Counted from the stretch's first letter, positions 8,552 to 16,301 are shown. The stretch is 32,090 nucleotides of DNA from Candidatus Kuenenia stuttgartensis (GCA_945890885.1 CAMDDF010000010.1:1-32090); one strand, 5' to 3'. Numbers and translations: made by a program. Notes: generated by a model not told the origin, from the sequence alone.

Positions 8552-9211
8552 ATGTATTACAAAGAAGTTGATAAACGGTATAGGGAGGTAATGGCAGCTT
8601 TCCTGAAGAAGCATTACAGGTACCACACCATGAACAGCTGGAATAAATCAAACAGCTACGCAAATAACATCAAGCTTTACAACATTGATAAACCTGCTGA
8701 CATTGACAGCAACAAATGTTGGGAAATGATTGGGGTCGCTCAGTGGCAGGAAAAGTTAAGCAGCCTGCTGGAGGATTTTGGCAAAAAGCATAACTGGCTA
8801 TGGCAGGCTGGTATCAATGGCAGAAGCGGCGGATATGTTGTTCTTTACAGAGGCGGCATAAAGCCCAGCGGCTATAAAAGCTACTGCATACATTGCGGCC
8901 AGAAAAACTATCAGGCTGTTGTTGACGGTGAAGTTGGTATCTGCGGCAGATGTGATGCCAGGGCAAGAGTTAATTTCAAGCAGACACATATGCAGGTCTT
9001 TACCTTACCAGGCAAGGAAGTTGATATGCATTGGGATTTTGATGGCTGGACTTTGAGCGATCTGCGGGAAAGAGTTGAGTTGGTTCAGGATTTTGACATG
9101 CTCAGTGATGATCTCGTGGCAGCGTATTTTGATATATGCCGGAACTACCGTATTACTGAAGAAGAAATCCTTGTACCAAAAACGATCAAAGTATTGGAAC
9201 CCATAGTTTAG
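8552..9211 (+). CDS. hypothetical protein with zinc ribbon (CIHCGQ...GICGRCDAR)
   Basis: 219-aa ORF, SD GAGGTG, two CxxC pairs. Confidence 0.7.
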   Translation: MYYKEVDKRYREVMAAFLKKHYRYHTMNSWNKSNSYANNIKLYNIDKPADIDSNKCWEMIGVAQWQEKLSSLLEDFGKKHNWLWQAGINGRSGGYVVLYRGGIKPSGYKSYCIHCGQKNYQAVVDGEVGICGRCDARARVNFKQTHMQVFTLPGKEVDMHWDFDGWTLSDLRERVELVQDFDMLSDDLVAAYFDICRNYRITEEEILVPKTIKVLEPIV

Positions 9212-9222
9212 GAGAATTGAAT

Positions 9223-9543
9223 ATGCTGTATATAAGATTGTTTCACGGCAGATGCGACCCAGATCAGCAAATGGATGACTGGGGAAGCGATGGTCCGGTA
9301 TTTGGACCTTATGAATTTGTGCACACTACTTATGTATCTTTCTTGAGATTAGGCAGGCAAGATGGAATTTGTGATGAGCTGCATGTTCACGAGGATATGG
9401 TCTATTATAATGGGATCTACTATGGTGACTGGAGTGTGTTCGATGCAGCAGTGTTCGAAAAAACAAAATTCCAGATAGCTGTTTTCCAGCAGGATAAAGC
9501 AAATATGCCGGAAAATACTGCACCAAAACTTCCAATTTACTAA
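9223..9543 (+). CDS. hypothetical protein
   Basis: About 106 aa, SD AGGAG, last gene before a strong terminator. Confidence 0.65.
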   Translation: MLYIRLFHGRCDPDQQMDDWGSDGPVFGPYEFVHTTYVSFLRLGRQDGICDELHVHEDMVYYNGIYYGDWSVFDAAVFEKTKFQIAVFQQDKANMPENTAPKLPIY

Positions 9544-9656
9544 GCGGACCAGGCGGACCAATCGCTCACTAGTCCAGACTATACACAACCAATCAGCCGA
9601 CCAAACGAGAAATCCTTATCGAACCTGCCTGTTCTTCTGCTGACGAGTTGACATGG

Positions 9657-9692
9657 GGGGCCTCGGCAAGGCCCCTCATTAAATTTTTATAG
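9657..9692 (+). terminator. intrinsic terminator at end of Ubl operon
   Basis: GGGGCCT-cggca-AGGCCCC perfect 7-bp stem, then tcattaaatttttat. Confidence 0.7.
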
Positions 9693-9775
9693 TCATGCCA
9701 ATTATTGCGATCGAATTCTACACAATCCACTACCGATAACTTTAAATACTCTCAATTCTTTATTGTCATTATAAA

Positions 9776-9985
9776 ATGACATCAGAAAATTTAAACCAAA
9801 CCATTGAAAAGAGTCTCCATACTCTTGAAGAGATCTGCGAGAATACCCGTGCCATACGTCGTGTGGTAAACAGGATACTTGACCATCTTCATGAGCAGGA
9901 AGCTGCTGAAGAGTTCGATGAGGATTACGACATAGATGAGATCGACTGGGATAAGCTCGATGAACGAGATGATATGTTCAGTTAG
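9776..9985 (+). CDS. small acidic hypothetical protein
   Basis: 69-aa ORF; no SD; AT-rich box CTTTAAATAC about 30 nt upstream of the ATG. Confidence 0.6.
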   Translation: MTSENLNQTIEKSLHTLEEICENTRAIRRVVNRILDHLHEQEAAEEFDEDYDIDEIDWDKLDERDDMFS

Positions 9986-9990
9986 ACCGC

Positions 9991-10023
9991 AAAGTTTTTA
10001 TAGAGTATTCACATCGATATTGT
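9991..10023 (+). promoter_or_regulatory. archaeal-like promoter (BRE/TATA), leaderless gene
   Basis: CGCAAAGTTTTTATAG; TATA centre about 25 nt before ATG 10024; no SD. Confidence 0.5.
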
Positions 10024-10353
10024 ATGCGTAAACCTAATCCAGAAACTGAGACCCTGCTTGGCGATATGAGGAATTCATTAGATCGTATCAAAGCATTGAC
10101 AGCATGGCAGCAGCTCAAGCAATCAGAGCAATATCCGGGCCGCCCGCCGGCATTTGTGATGAGCGATCCAACTTGTACAGACCTCAATAATGAGTATTCC
10201 CGCATTATGGCGACATGTTCGCAATTACAGACGGTTTTTAACGCATCAAAAGTTCCTACAATAACAATTGGGCGAACTCGGCGTGAATATTTCAGGCTTA
10301 AACAGGAATTAAATGCCCTTAATGTGCCGGCACGGCTCAAAGGCCTCTTATAA
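10024..10353 (+). CDS. hypothetical protein
   Basis: 109-aa ORF, leaderless-type start. Confidence 0.6.
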   Translation: MRKPNPETETLLGDMRNSLDRIKALTAWQQLKQSEQYPGRPPAFVMSDPTCTDLNNEYSRIMATCSQLQTVFNASKVPTITIGRTRREYFRLKQELNALNVPARLKGLL

Positions 10354-10355
10354 AG

Positions 10356-10928
10356 ATGGGATGGTTCCATATATTCAAAAGACGCCAGCGTAAAAGGAAA
10401 GCTCACAAATCCAGTCATAACCCCAGCGTCCGCAGTTTAGTTGAAAGGCTCCGATCTGATACTTCTTCGCTGCAGCAGCAATTACAGATGATCCAGACCA
10501 CGGTAGATAAGCACGGTGTTTCACTTAATGAGCATACCACATTATTTGAAGATCACAAAGTGAGAGTTGCAAAACTTGAGCAATTGGTCGCCCAGCCGGC
10601 GACTATTGTACCTGCCGAGAGTCCACGCCTGATTAGTCGCTCCCAAACATCTGCTGAATCACCGCTGTCGCGGCAAAAATATGACGTTAATAACTTTTCA
10701 CCACAGGAAAAACGAATCCTGCAGCTATTCTTTGAGCATCAGGATATGGCACTTTCATATACTGATCTGTCACAGGCACTGGGCAAGAGCCCGTTGACCG
10801 TCAAAAACCAGTTACACGAGATACGACTCAAAGCAGACCTTTTTACAAAGACCATCGGTGCTGATAATCGTAACCGTTTCAAGCTCAGGGACGATGTCAG
10901 ACTTCAAAAGTATCTTAATCTCGGTTAG
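10356..10928 (+). CDS. coiled-coil protein with C-terminal winged-helix/HTH
   Basis: Coiled-coil middle; C-term FSPQEKRILQLFFEHQDMALSYTDLSQALGKSPLTVKNQLHEIRLKADLF looks like a wHTH. Confidence 0.65.
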   Translation: MGWFHIFKRRQRKRKAHKSSHNPSVRSLVERLRSDTSSLQQQLQMIQTTVDKHGVSLNEHTTLFEDHKVRVAKLEQLVAQPATIVPAESPRLISRSQTSAESPLSRQKYDVNNFSPQEKRILQLFFEHQDMALSYTDLSQALGKSPLTVKNQLHEIRLKADLFTKTIGADNRNRFKLRDDVRLQKYLNLG

Positions 10929-10994
10929 TCGCCCGACTAGCTGCGGGTGATCGACTAATTTAGTTGATGGATCGACTAACTGCAATTAATCTGG

Positions 10995-12086
10995 TCATTG
11001 TTCAAACCTCAGCGACCAGATCGCAGCCAGCACGACTGGGTCAAAGGCCAACTGGATACGATTGGTATAGGTCTTACTAATCTTTGTGGAAATCAAGAGG
11101 ATCAATCCTAAGCTTTGCAGATACGAGAGATTTGAGTAAAAGTGAACATAGCTGAATGGTTCTTCGTTAAGTCCGGCGCTGATTCGACGATATGCCCCAT
11201 AGATACTTTTGACGTAGCTGTCATGCTGTGATGAGGCGGCTCTTAAAATGCAGAGATTCTGGTCATTGAGATCTTTTATAATATCCACCAGAATATCTCG
11301 TCGTGCCGTCTCGAAATGGTCTTTGATCGGGATACCCGGTTCCAACGCCCACTGATACAGCGTTTTTATTGCAACCCGCACATCTGAATTAGTATTTTTG
11401 ACCGTCATTGCGGCGATTTCGTTGATTATTGCGGTGGGTATGCAGCCAAGCCCGATTTTCGCTCTATCGGTTAGTATTTTCTGAAGTTCAAGAGCATTAT
11501 AGCTTTTAAAATGTACAATTTCCGGCTGGAGCGTGCTTTGGGTACTTGCGTCCAGAAGTTGATGGAATTTTGGATCGTTGCTCAGTAGCAGTACCATATA
11601 GTTATTCGGTGAACGGCTTATCAGATAGAGGATATCTTTGTTCTTGTCCTTATTGCTGATCAGGTCGATTTCGTCCAGAATAAAGACCGTCTTTTGGGGA
11701 TGCAGGTCGGTAAAGTTGTACCAGAGTTCATCCAGACTTACTCCCCGCGGACGAACACCAAGGGCGGAGGCGAGGATTCTAAAACTGGTATTGCACTGAC
11801 GGCAATTAACATAAATGAAGTCGAGTTGTTTTCGATTCCCCAGAATCTGCATGAGGTATTTGGCTATTACACTTTTCCCCGACCCTCGGCAGCCGAGGAT
11901 CAAAACATTATTCGCAATGCCGCTGTGCTGGTATCGCAATAAGGCATCGATGACGGGTTTGGCTTCCTCTCTCATCAAGGGTTTGGCCGGAATATAATTA
12001 AAATTGAAGACATTTATATCCCGAATTCGGGATGTGTTTTTTAGCAGATGACGCTGCTTCTCGGCAAGATATTTCTCGATATCCAT
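10995..12086 (-). CDS. Orc1/Cdc6-family AAA+ replication initiator (archaeal type); ORF extends to TTG 12179, likely start ATG 12086
   Basis: NFNYIPAKPLMREEAKPVIDALLRYQHSG..NNVLILGCRGSGKSVIAKYLMQIL, Walker B VFILDEIDL, sensor 1 MVLLLSND, sensor 2 NSDVRVAIKTLYQWA, C-terminal winged-helix-like region. Confidence 0.85.
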   Translation of the reverse strand: MDIEKYLAEKQRHLLKNTSRIRDINVFNFNYIPAKPLMREEAKPVIDALLRYQHSGIANNVLILGCRGSGKSVIAKYLMQILGNRKQLDFIYVNCRQCNTSFRILASALGVRPRGVSLDELWYNFTDLHPQKTVFILDEIDLISNKDKNKDILYLISRSPNNYMVLLLSNDPKFHQLLDASTQSTLQPEIVHFKSYNALELQKILTDRAKIGLGCIPTAIINEIAAMTVKNTNSDVRVAIKTLYQWALEPGIPIKDHFETARRDILVDIIKDLNDQNLCILRAASSQHDSYVKSIYGAYRRISAGLNEEPFSYVHFYSNLSYLQSLGLILLISTKISKTYTNRIQLAFDPVVLAAIWSLRFEQ

Positions 12087-12110
12087 TGGACGCATTAACT
12101 CTACTGGACG

Positions 12111-12138
12111 TATAAACTCTTGCCGGTTTATAAACTTT
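12111..12138 (-). promoter_or_regulatory. archaeal-like promoter of orc1/cdc6
   Basis: Minus strand CCGAAAAGTTTATAAACCGGCAAGAGTTTATACGTCC; TTTATA centre (12113) about 27 nt upstream of ATG 12086. Confidence 0.45.
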
Positions 12139-12251
12139 TCGGTCGCAATAACTGGCAAAAACCCGATTGTGCTGCTCAAAGATGTAAGTTGTGTATTTAT
12201 AGTGATTTGAATTAGGTTACATGCGCCGATAGAGGGGGGGGATGGTTGTGT

Positions 12252-12591
12252 AAGTTGATTCTTGTGAATGGCTTTGAGTGATGTTTTTGGTTTTTGGTTT
12301 GGTGTTTAGTTTGGTTAGGTAGTTGTTTTGTTGAGTAGCGGTGTTGATGGAGTTGTAGTTGCTGATGGTAGGTTTAGATGTTGGATTTAAGGCGTTAATA
12401 AATGAGGGGAATTTTATATAGTCGGTGTGTAAGATAGTTCAGGTTGATTATTGAGTTTTGGTTTTGTTGTTAGTTGGTTATTTGATTTGTGTAGTGGTGT
12501 TGTTTGAGTTGTGATTGCCGATGGAATGAGGTTGTATTTAAGGGTGTAGTAAGTGAGACGAAATTTTTAAATAGTCTGTGTGTTTGATAGT
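12252..12591. repeat. two tandem imperfect G/T-rich repeat units (about 12252-12438 and 12440-12591), candidate origin region
   Basis: Core alignment: gagtagcggtgttgatggagttgtagttgctgatgg...ggatttaaggcgttaataaatgaggggaattttatatagtcggtgtgtaagatagt versus gtgtagtggtgttgtttgagttgtgattgccgatgg...gtatttaagggtgtagtaagtgagacgaaatttttaaatagtctgtgtgtttgatagt. Only about a dozen C in about 350 nt. Confidence 0.6.
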
Positions 12592-12594
12592 GTG
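12561..12594 (+). promoter_or_regulatory. archaeal-like promoter, leaderless gene
   Basis: GACGAAATTTTTAAATAG; TATA centre about 26 nt before ATG 12595. Confidence 0.5.
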
Positions 12595-12996
12595 ATGGAA
12601 GAGCAAGATTGTCGGGCAATAGGGCGGTATAGGCCGTATAGGAGTTGGGGAGAGCAGCAGATAGCGTTGCTGATGGACAGAGAGGGTATTGCATACCAAT
12701 ATGAATATCCGCTTGCGCTGATGGATGATGGGAAAGTGAAATTGTATTATCCTGATTTTACGTTGCCGTGTTATGGACTGATTGTGGAGTACTTTGGTGT
12801 TCAAAATAGTTCAGACTATGAACGTAAGACGAGTAATAAAATGAATGCTTATAGAAAAGCTGGTATTGAAACGATTGTTATCACAAACGATTTTTTTAAG
12901 GGAGACTGGCCGTCGCGAATAATGGGCCAGATTGAGCATGTCCTGCAGTCGCGGGTTGAGCGATTCGGCAGAAGGAATGAAGGCGAAAAGAAGTGA
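12595..12996 (+). CDS. PD-(D/E)xK-like endonuclease (DUF559/Vsr-like fold, tentative)
   Basis: SWGEQQIALLMDREGIAYQYEYPLAL...YYPDFTLPCYGLIVEYFGV...KMNAYRKAGIETIVIT: PDF...(I/V)EY signature. Confidence 0.6.
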   Translation: MEEQDCRAIGRYRPYRSWGEQQIALLMDREGIAYQYEYPLALMDDGKVKLYYPDFTLPCYGLIVEYFGVQNSSDYERKTSNKMNAYRKAGIETIVITNDFFKGDWPSRIMGQIEHVLQSRVERFGRRNEGEKK

Positions 12997-13200
12997 TTTC
13001 TGGTTAGTGGAGAGACAGTGGAGTTTATACGTAGATTGTAGAATGCTAGCTGGACTGGATAGCTGTTGTAACTGCCCAGTGGTGGGAAAAGTATTTAAAT
13101 GGGCGTGTTTTTTGTAGCTGGTGTATTCGTATGAACTCGGGAATAGTTGGTGCTCTGTTACCATAAATGATAGAGTAGTCGTATCTGGTGTCGTATCGAT

Positions 13201-13621
13201 TTACGCATAAACTGTACTCTTTGCGATTGGTTTATGTTTTTTGTATGGTGGGTGAGCAATGGCCAGGATGATCTGGAGCATGAGGGTGAGCCTGCCTGTT
13301 ATGGCGTTTTGCGTCGCCCGCAATGTACCATTACCATGCCCTGTCAAAATAGTAGTTGGCTGGTCGTGAAAGAATTCGATGATGAGCAGCAGTAACTCTT
13401 TGAGCGGCGTAGTTGTTAGCTTTGCTGAAATTGGATCAAGGTCGCTGTATGCAGCATGAAGCTGCGCGTATTCTAAAAGCTCACGAATAGTATTTGTTAT
13501 TTTGGTTGGCCGACTGATGCAGCAGTGATTGCCTCTTTTGGAGTAATCGCATCGAGAACCGTGATTGATTTTGGTCTATCGTAGAATTTCCAATCAGTGT
13601 CTGTTTCTATTTATTTTTCAC
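13201..13621 (-). pseudogene. frameshifted homologue of the 13751 gene, divergent orientation
   Basis: Minus-strand fragments ETDTDWKFYDRPKSITVLDAITPKEAITAASVGQPK and (shifted frame) ITNTIRELLEYAQLHAAYSDLDPISAKLTTTPLKELLLLIIEFF...KSTVYA*. DNA is similar to 13751-13957 on the plus strand. Confidence 0.6.
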
Positions 13622-13627
13622 CCGAGG

Positions 13628-13741
13628 TAGAGCCGAGTCTTTATAGATTTTTCGCCCTATCGGGTTTTCTGAGGAAAACTCTGGTTTCGAGGTTTCGCTC
13701 TGAAACCAGAGCGAGAAAATGTATAAATCCTTTCGGCTCTA
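13628..13741. repeat. mirrored promoter palindrome
   Basis: TAGAGCCGA (13628-13636) / TCGGCTCTA (13733-13741); CTCTGGTTTC (13679-13688) / GAAACCAGAG (13702-13711); GTTTTC-TGAG-GAAAAC at 13664-13679; TATA-like boxes facing outward on both arms. Confidence 0.75.
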
Positions 13742-13750
13742 TGGCAGGCC

Positions 13751-14233
13751 ATGAAAAATAAACTTAACGAAACAGACACTGATTTTGGAAAAGAACTAGT
13801 GACCAAAATCAACTTAAATGGGTTCTCGATGGATTCATACATGCCAAAAGAGGTTGTCAGCAGCATCAGTCAGTCAACTCCCAAAATATCAAAAGAGTGC
13901 ATTCGTGAGCTTTTAGAAAAGATAATCGCGCAGTATAACATGCTGCACAGCGACCTTGCCCAAATTGTAGCTGCATACTTAAACCAAACAAAAGCTACTC
14001 CTGCCGAAAGCCCCGCCTGCGTGAAGCAACAGAAACAGTTGACCATAGACAGCAAGCCAATAGTTGACATGTTCATTGACTCTGCGGGCCAGCTGTGGGC
14101 TGTAACCGAGAAGCATGATATCAGAAGCTCCTATTACACCGAGACCAGCCTGCCAAAGCAGAGTGCATATATTTTTTATAAGCTGACCATGCCGGCAAAG
14201 AAGCTATCCACTAAGAGTTTTCATTTTAATTGA
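13751..14233 (+). CDS. hypothetical protein; C-terminal region similar to the 14900 gene product
   Basis: 160 aa; TATAAAT at 13722-13728, about 26 nt before ATG; no SD. Confidence 0.65.
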   Translation: MKNKLNETDTDFGKELVTKINLNGFSMDSYMPKEVVSSISQSTPKISKECIRELLEKIIAQYNMLHSDLAQIVAAYLNQTKATPAESPACVKQQKQLTIDSKPIVDMFIDSAGQLWAVTEKHDIRSSYYTETSLPKQSAYIFYKLTMPAKKLSTKSFHFN

Positions 14234-14341
14234 CTATATAATAGATTCAAGAATTTGCCAGATGTGTTTATTGCTGAGCGTATCTTGCCTGTAAGTGAGC
14301 AAAAGAGGATTTGCAGTAATCAATTCGTGAGCGGCCTGTCA

Positions 14342-14404
14342 ACCCAAAGGCATAAAAGGCGTTTCGCCATACCGAGGCTCAACTAGCCATTTAAGCCTTT
14401 GGGT
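14342..14404. other. cloverleaf-like inverted-repeat structure (three-way junction potential)
   Basis: ACCCAAAGGC (14342-14351) pairs with GCCTTTGGGT (14395-14404); inside, GGCG-TTT-CGCC (14358-14368) and GGCT-CAACT-AGCC (14376-14388). Confidence 0.5.
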
Positions 14405-14627
14405 CGTGCTGTGGTTGTTCGCACATTGATTTAATGAGCGGTGCAGTGGCGGCAGCAAAAGATTTACAATGTGTGCTGCCTGACTACACAGACAAGGAGG
14501 TGATAAAAAATGTGTCATCCGCGATGACAAGACTCCTGTGGCCATTCCCATAAATTTTGTAAAATATGTTTGCATAAAAATCAGGAAGCTTATGCTAACC
14601 AGATTTTTCCATTGGTTTTGGTAATGC

Positions 14628-14786
14628 TCAAGATTTGTTCAGTTGTTGGATGGCATCGCAAGAGTGGTTTGAGAGTTGTTCCAGCTTTTCTTTATACTGC
14701 CGCAGCGCTTCCTGAATAATTTTGGATTTGTTTTGTTTGACAAGCTCAAATAGTTCCTTACTCAGATAAATGTTTATGACCGGCAT
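14628..14786 (-). CDS. small ribbon-helix-helix (CopG/Arc-like) regulator, 52 aa
   Basis: MPVINIYLSKELFELVKQNKSKIIQEALRQYKEKLEQLSNHSCDAIQQLNKS*; shorter than the ORF-track cutoff. TTTATATA on the minus strand about 26 nt upstream of its ATG. Confidence 0.7.
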   Translation of the reverse strand: MPVINIYLSKELFELVKQNKSKIIQEALRQYKEKLEQLSNHSCDAIQQLNKS

Positions 14787-14808
14787 ATACACCTATTAGT
14801 AGTCAGAC

Positions 14809-14881
14809 TATATAAATAGATAGATAGTAAGAAGTATATGTTGCAGCACCATAAAGTTTATAAACCTGTCTATCTATCTAT
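14809..14881. promoter_or_regulatory. divergent promoter region with 12-bp inverted repeat ATAGATAGATAG / CTATCTATCTAT
   Basis: Arms 14816-14827 and 14870-14881; left arm touches the minus-strand TATA, right arm follows the plus-strand AAAGTTTATAAAC box (14853-14865). Confidence 0.6.
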
Positions 14882-14899
14882 ACATAGGAGGTGCAAAAA

Positions 14900-15274
14900 A
14901 TGAGTAAGATTGTAACAATCAAGGGCGAGCCGATCATCGACGTATATGAGTCCTATGATGGCAGTTATTGGTATATAACAGAAATGCTATATAAACAGGA
15001 TAGTATCATCGACGGTAAGGTGTACAACGATGACCAGATTTTATTCGGCTATGCCCGATTATCAGCCTGTACAGAATATGCTGAGTTTGGCAATATTTCA
15101 GAAACAGAACTGAAACTGCTAGGAAGCAGGGTCTGGAAGGTGCCAAAGGAAAACTGGGGTGTTTGTCCTGATGTTGAAGTAGGCTGTTTTTCTGAGCAGC
15201 AGGCCGAACTGAAGAACTGGGAAGGTAAACCTTCTCAGCCTTCAGGGCTAAATAGGTTTGAATCTCATTATTGA
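14900..15274 (+). CDS. hypothetical protein (KGEPIIDVYESYDGSYWYITE... domain)
   Basis: SD GGAGGTG; ATG 14900 (ORF track starts at GTG 14891). Confidence 0.7.
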   Translation: MSKIVTIKGEPIIDVYESYDGSYWYITEMLYKQDSIIDGKVYNDDQILFGYARLSACTEYAEFGNISETELKLLGSRVWKVPKENWGVCPDVEVGCFSEQQAELKNWEGKPSQPSGLNRFESHY

Positions 15275-15281
15275 AATCAAA

Positions 15282-15632
15282 ATGAAAAAGAAATTTTCAA
15301 TTACATGGGATGAGTACCATGAATGTTCTGCTACTGTTGAAGCTGAATCTCAGGAGGAAGCTGAGGAAAAGTGGAGTAATATGGAATACCTTGATTTCGA
15401 TGACGATGTACAAAATATAGACAACTTCGAGATTTGTGAAGAAGATGATGAGGAAACGGCGGCGGCGGAGTTAAAACCAGATAATGGTCAGTATGATCAC
15501 GAATGCACCCTTGTTGAAAATGACAAATCAAATGATGCTCTTTCTAGCAGCGGTGAGGGTGGGATGACCTCACCGCATTCTTTGTCATATTCACAAGAAT
15601 TGAAAGGGGGTGAAGAGCAAAATGATAATTGA
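15282..15632 (+). CDS. DpnD/PcfM-like small acidic protein
   Basis: MKKKFSITWDEYHECSATVEAESQEEAEEKWSNMEYLDFDDD; 3' end overlaps a strong hairpin, so the C-terminal portion is uncertain. Confidence 0.55.
   Translation: MKKKFSITWDEYHECSATVEAESQEEAEEKWSNMEYLDFDDDVQNIDNFEICEEDDEETAAAELKPDNGQYDHECTLVENDKSNDALSSSGEGGMTSPHSLSYSQELKGGEEQNDN
15550..15576 (+). terminator. hairpin (terminator or attenuator) within the ORF 3' end
   Basis: GCGGTGAGG / CCTCACCGC perfect 9-bp stem, followed by attctttgtc. Confidence 0.35.
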
Positions 15633-15945
15633 AATGGATGGAAAGATTGAGGAATATATTTCCTTGTATACTGCGATACATAAGCATACAAAGGATATAA
15701 ATATGACCATCGCAATACTGACAGAGATCAGGAAAGATATGCGTGTCGCAGAAATGCAGCAAAACAGGTTTGTAGGTACCGGAGCATTCCCGGCAACTGA
15801 AGGACAACTGTCATATCTCAAGTCGCTTGGGATCAAAGAAACAGATGGTATTAACCGGCAGGAAGCGTCAAAGCTTATTGATGAAGCCAAAAGTAAAAAA
15901 GTCAATACAGAGACCCCTGTTCGAATACCTATGCGGCTTCCATAG
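15622..15945 (+). CDS. hypothetical protein (PATEGQLSYLKSLGIKETDGINRQEASKLIDEAK motif)
   Basis: SD GGGGGTG; ATG 15622. Confidence 0.65.
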   Translation: MIIEMDGKIEEYISLYTAIHKHTKDINMTIAILTEIRKDMRVAEMQQNRFVGTGAFPATEGQLSYLKSLGIKETDGINRQEASKLIDEAKSKKVNTETPVRIPMRLP

Positions 15946-15951
15946 GAACAT

Positions 15952-15977
15952 GACGACCGGGCCTCTGCCCGGTCGTC
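15952..15977 (+). terminator. strong hairpin after the 15622 gene
   Basis: GACGACCGGGC-CTCT-GCCCGGTCGTC, 11-bp perfect stem, followed by gaagagtttt. Confidence 0.55.
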
Positions 15978-16301
15978 GAAGAGTTTTCGCAACTGCCGCT
16001 GCGGTTGCGTGGCTGGCTGGATAAATATAAAAAGCATTAAATGTCAAAATTATGAATATATTAAAAGGTGGGTCTGAATCGCAGGAGTTAATATCTCTGC
16101 CTAAGGTATGGAATATTTTTCTTGTTTTCCTATCAATTTGCCGTTATAACTCTTTATGTTCTGTTGGGCAGATGCCCCAATGACCATATCACCTTTGTAA
16201 GCTGCCCAACGGTGGAGTGATGGAGAAATCCAATTCGTTGCGGGGTTTCTCTTTAAAAATGTGTACAAAATAAAACACTGTACTTTTTGAGAGGAATAAA
16301 A

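Noticed and set aside
13870-14076. 68-aa minus-strand ORF
   Set aside because: Antisense to the intact 13751 gene; no motif support.
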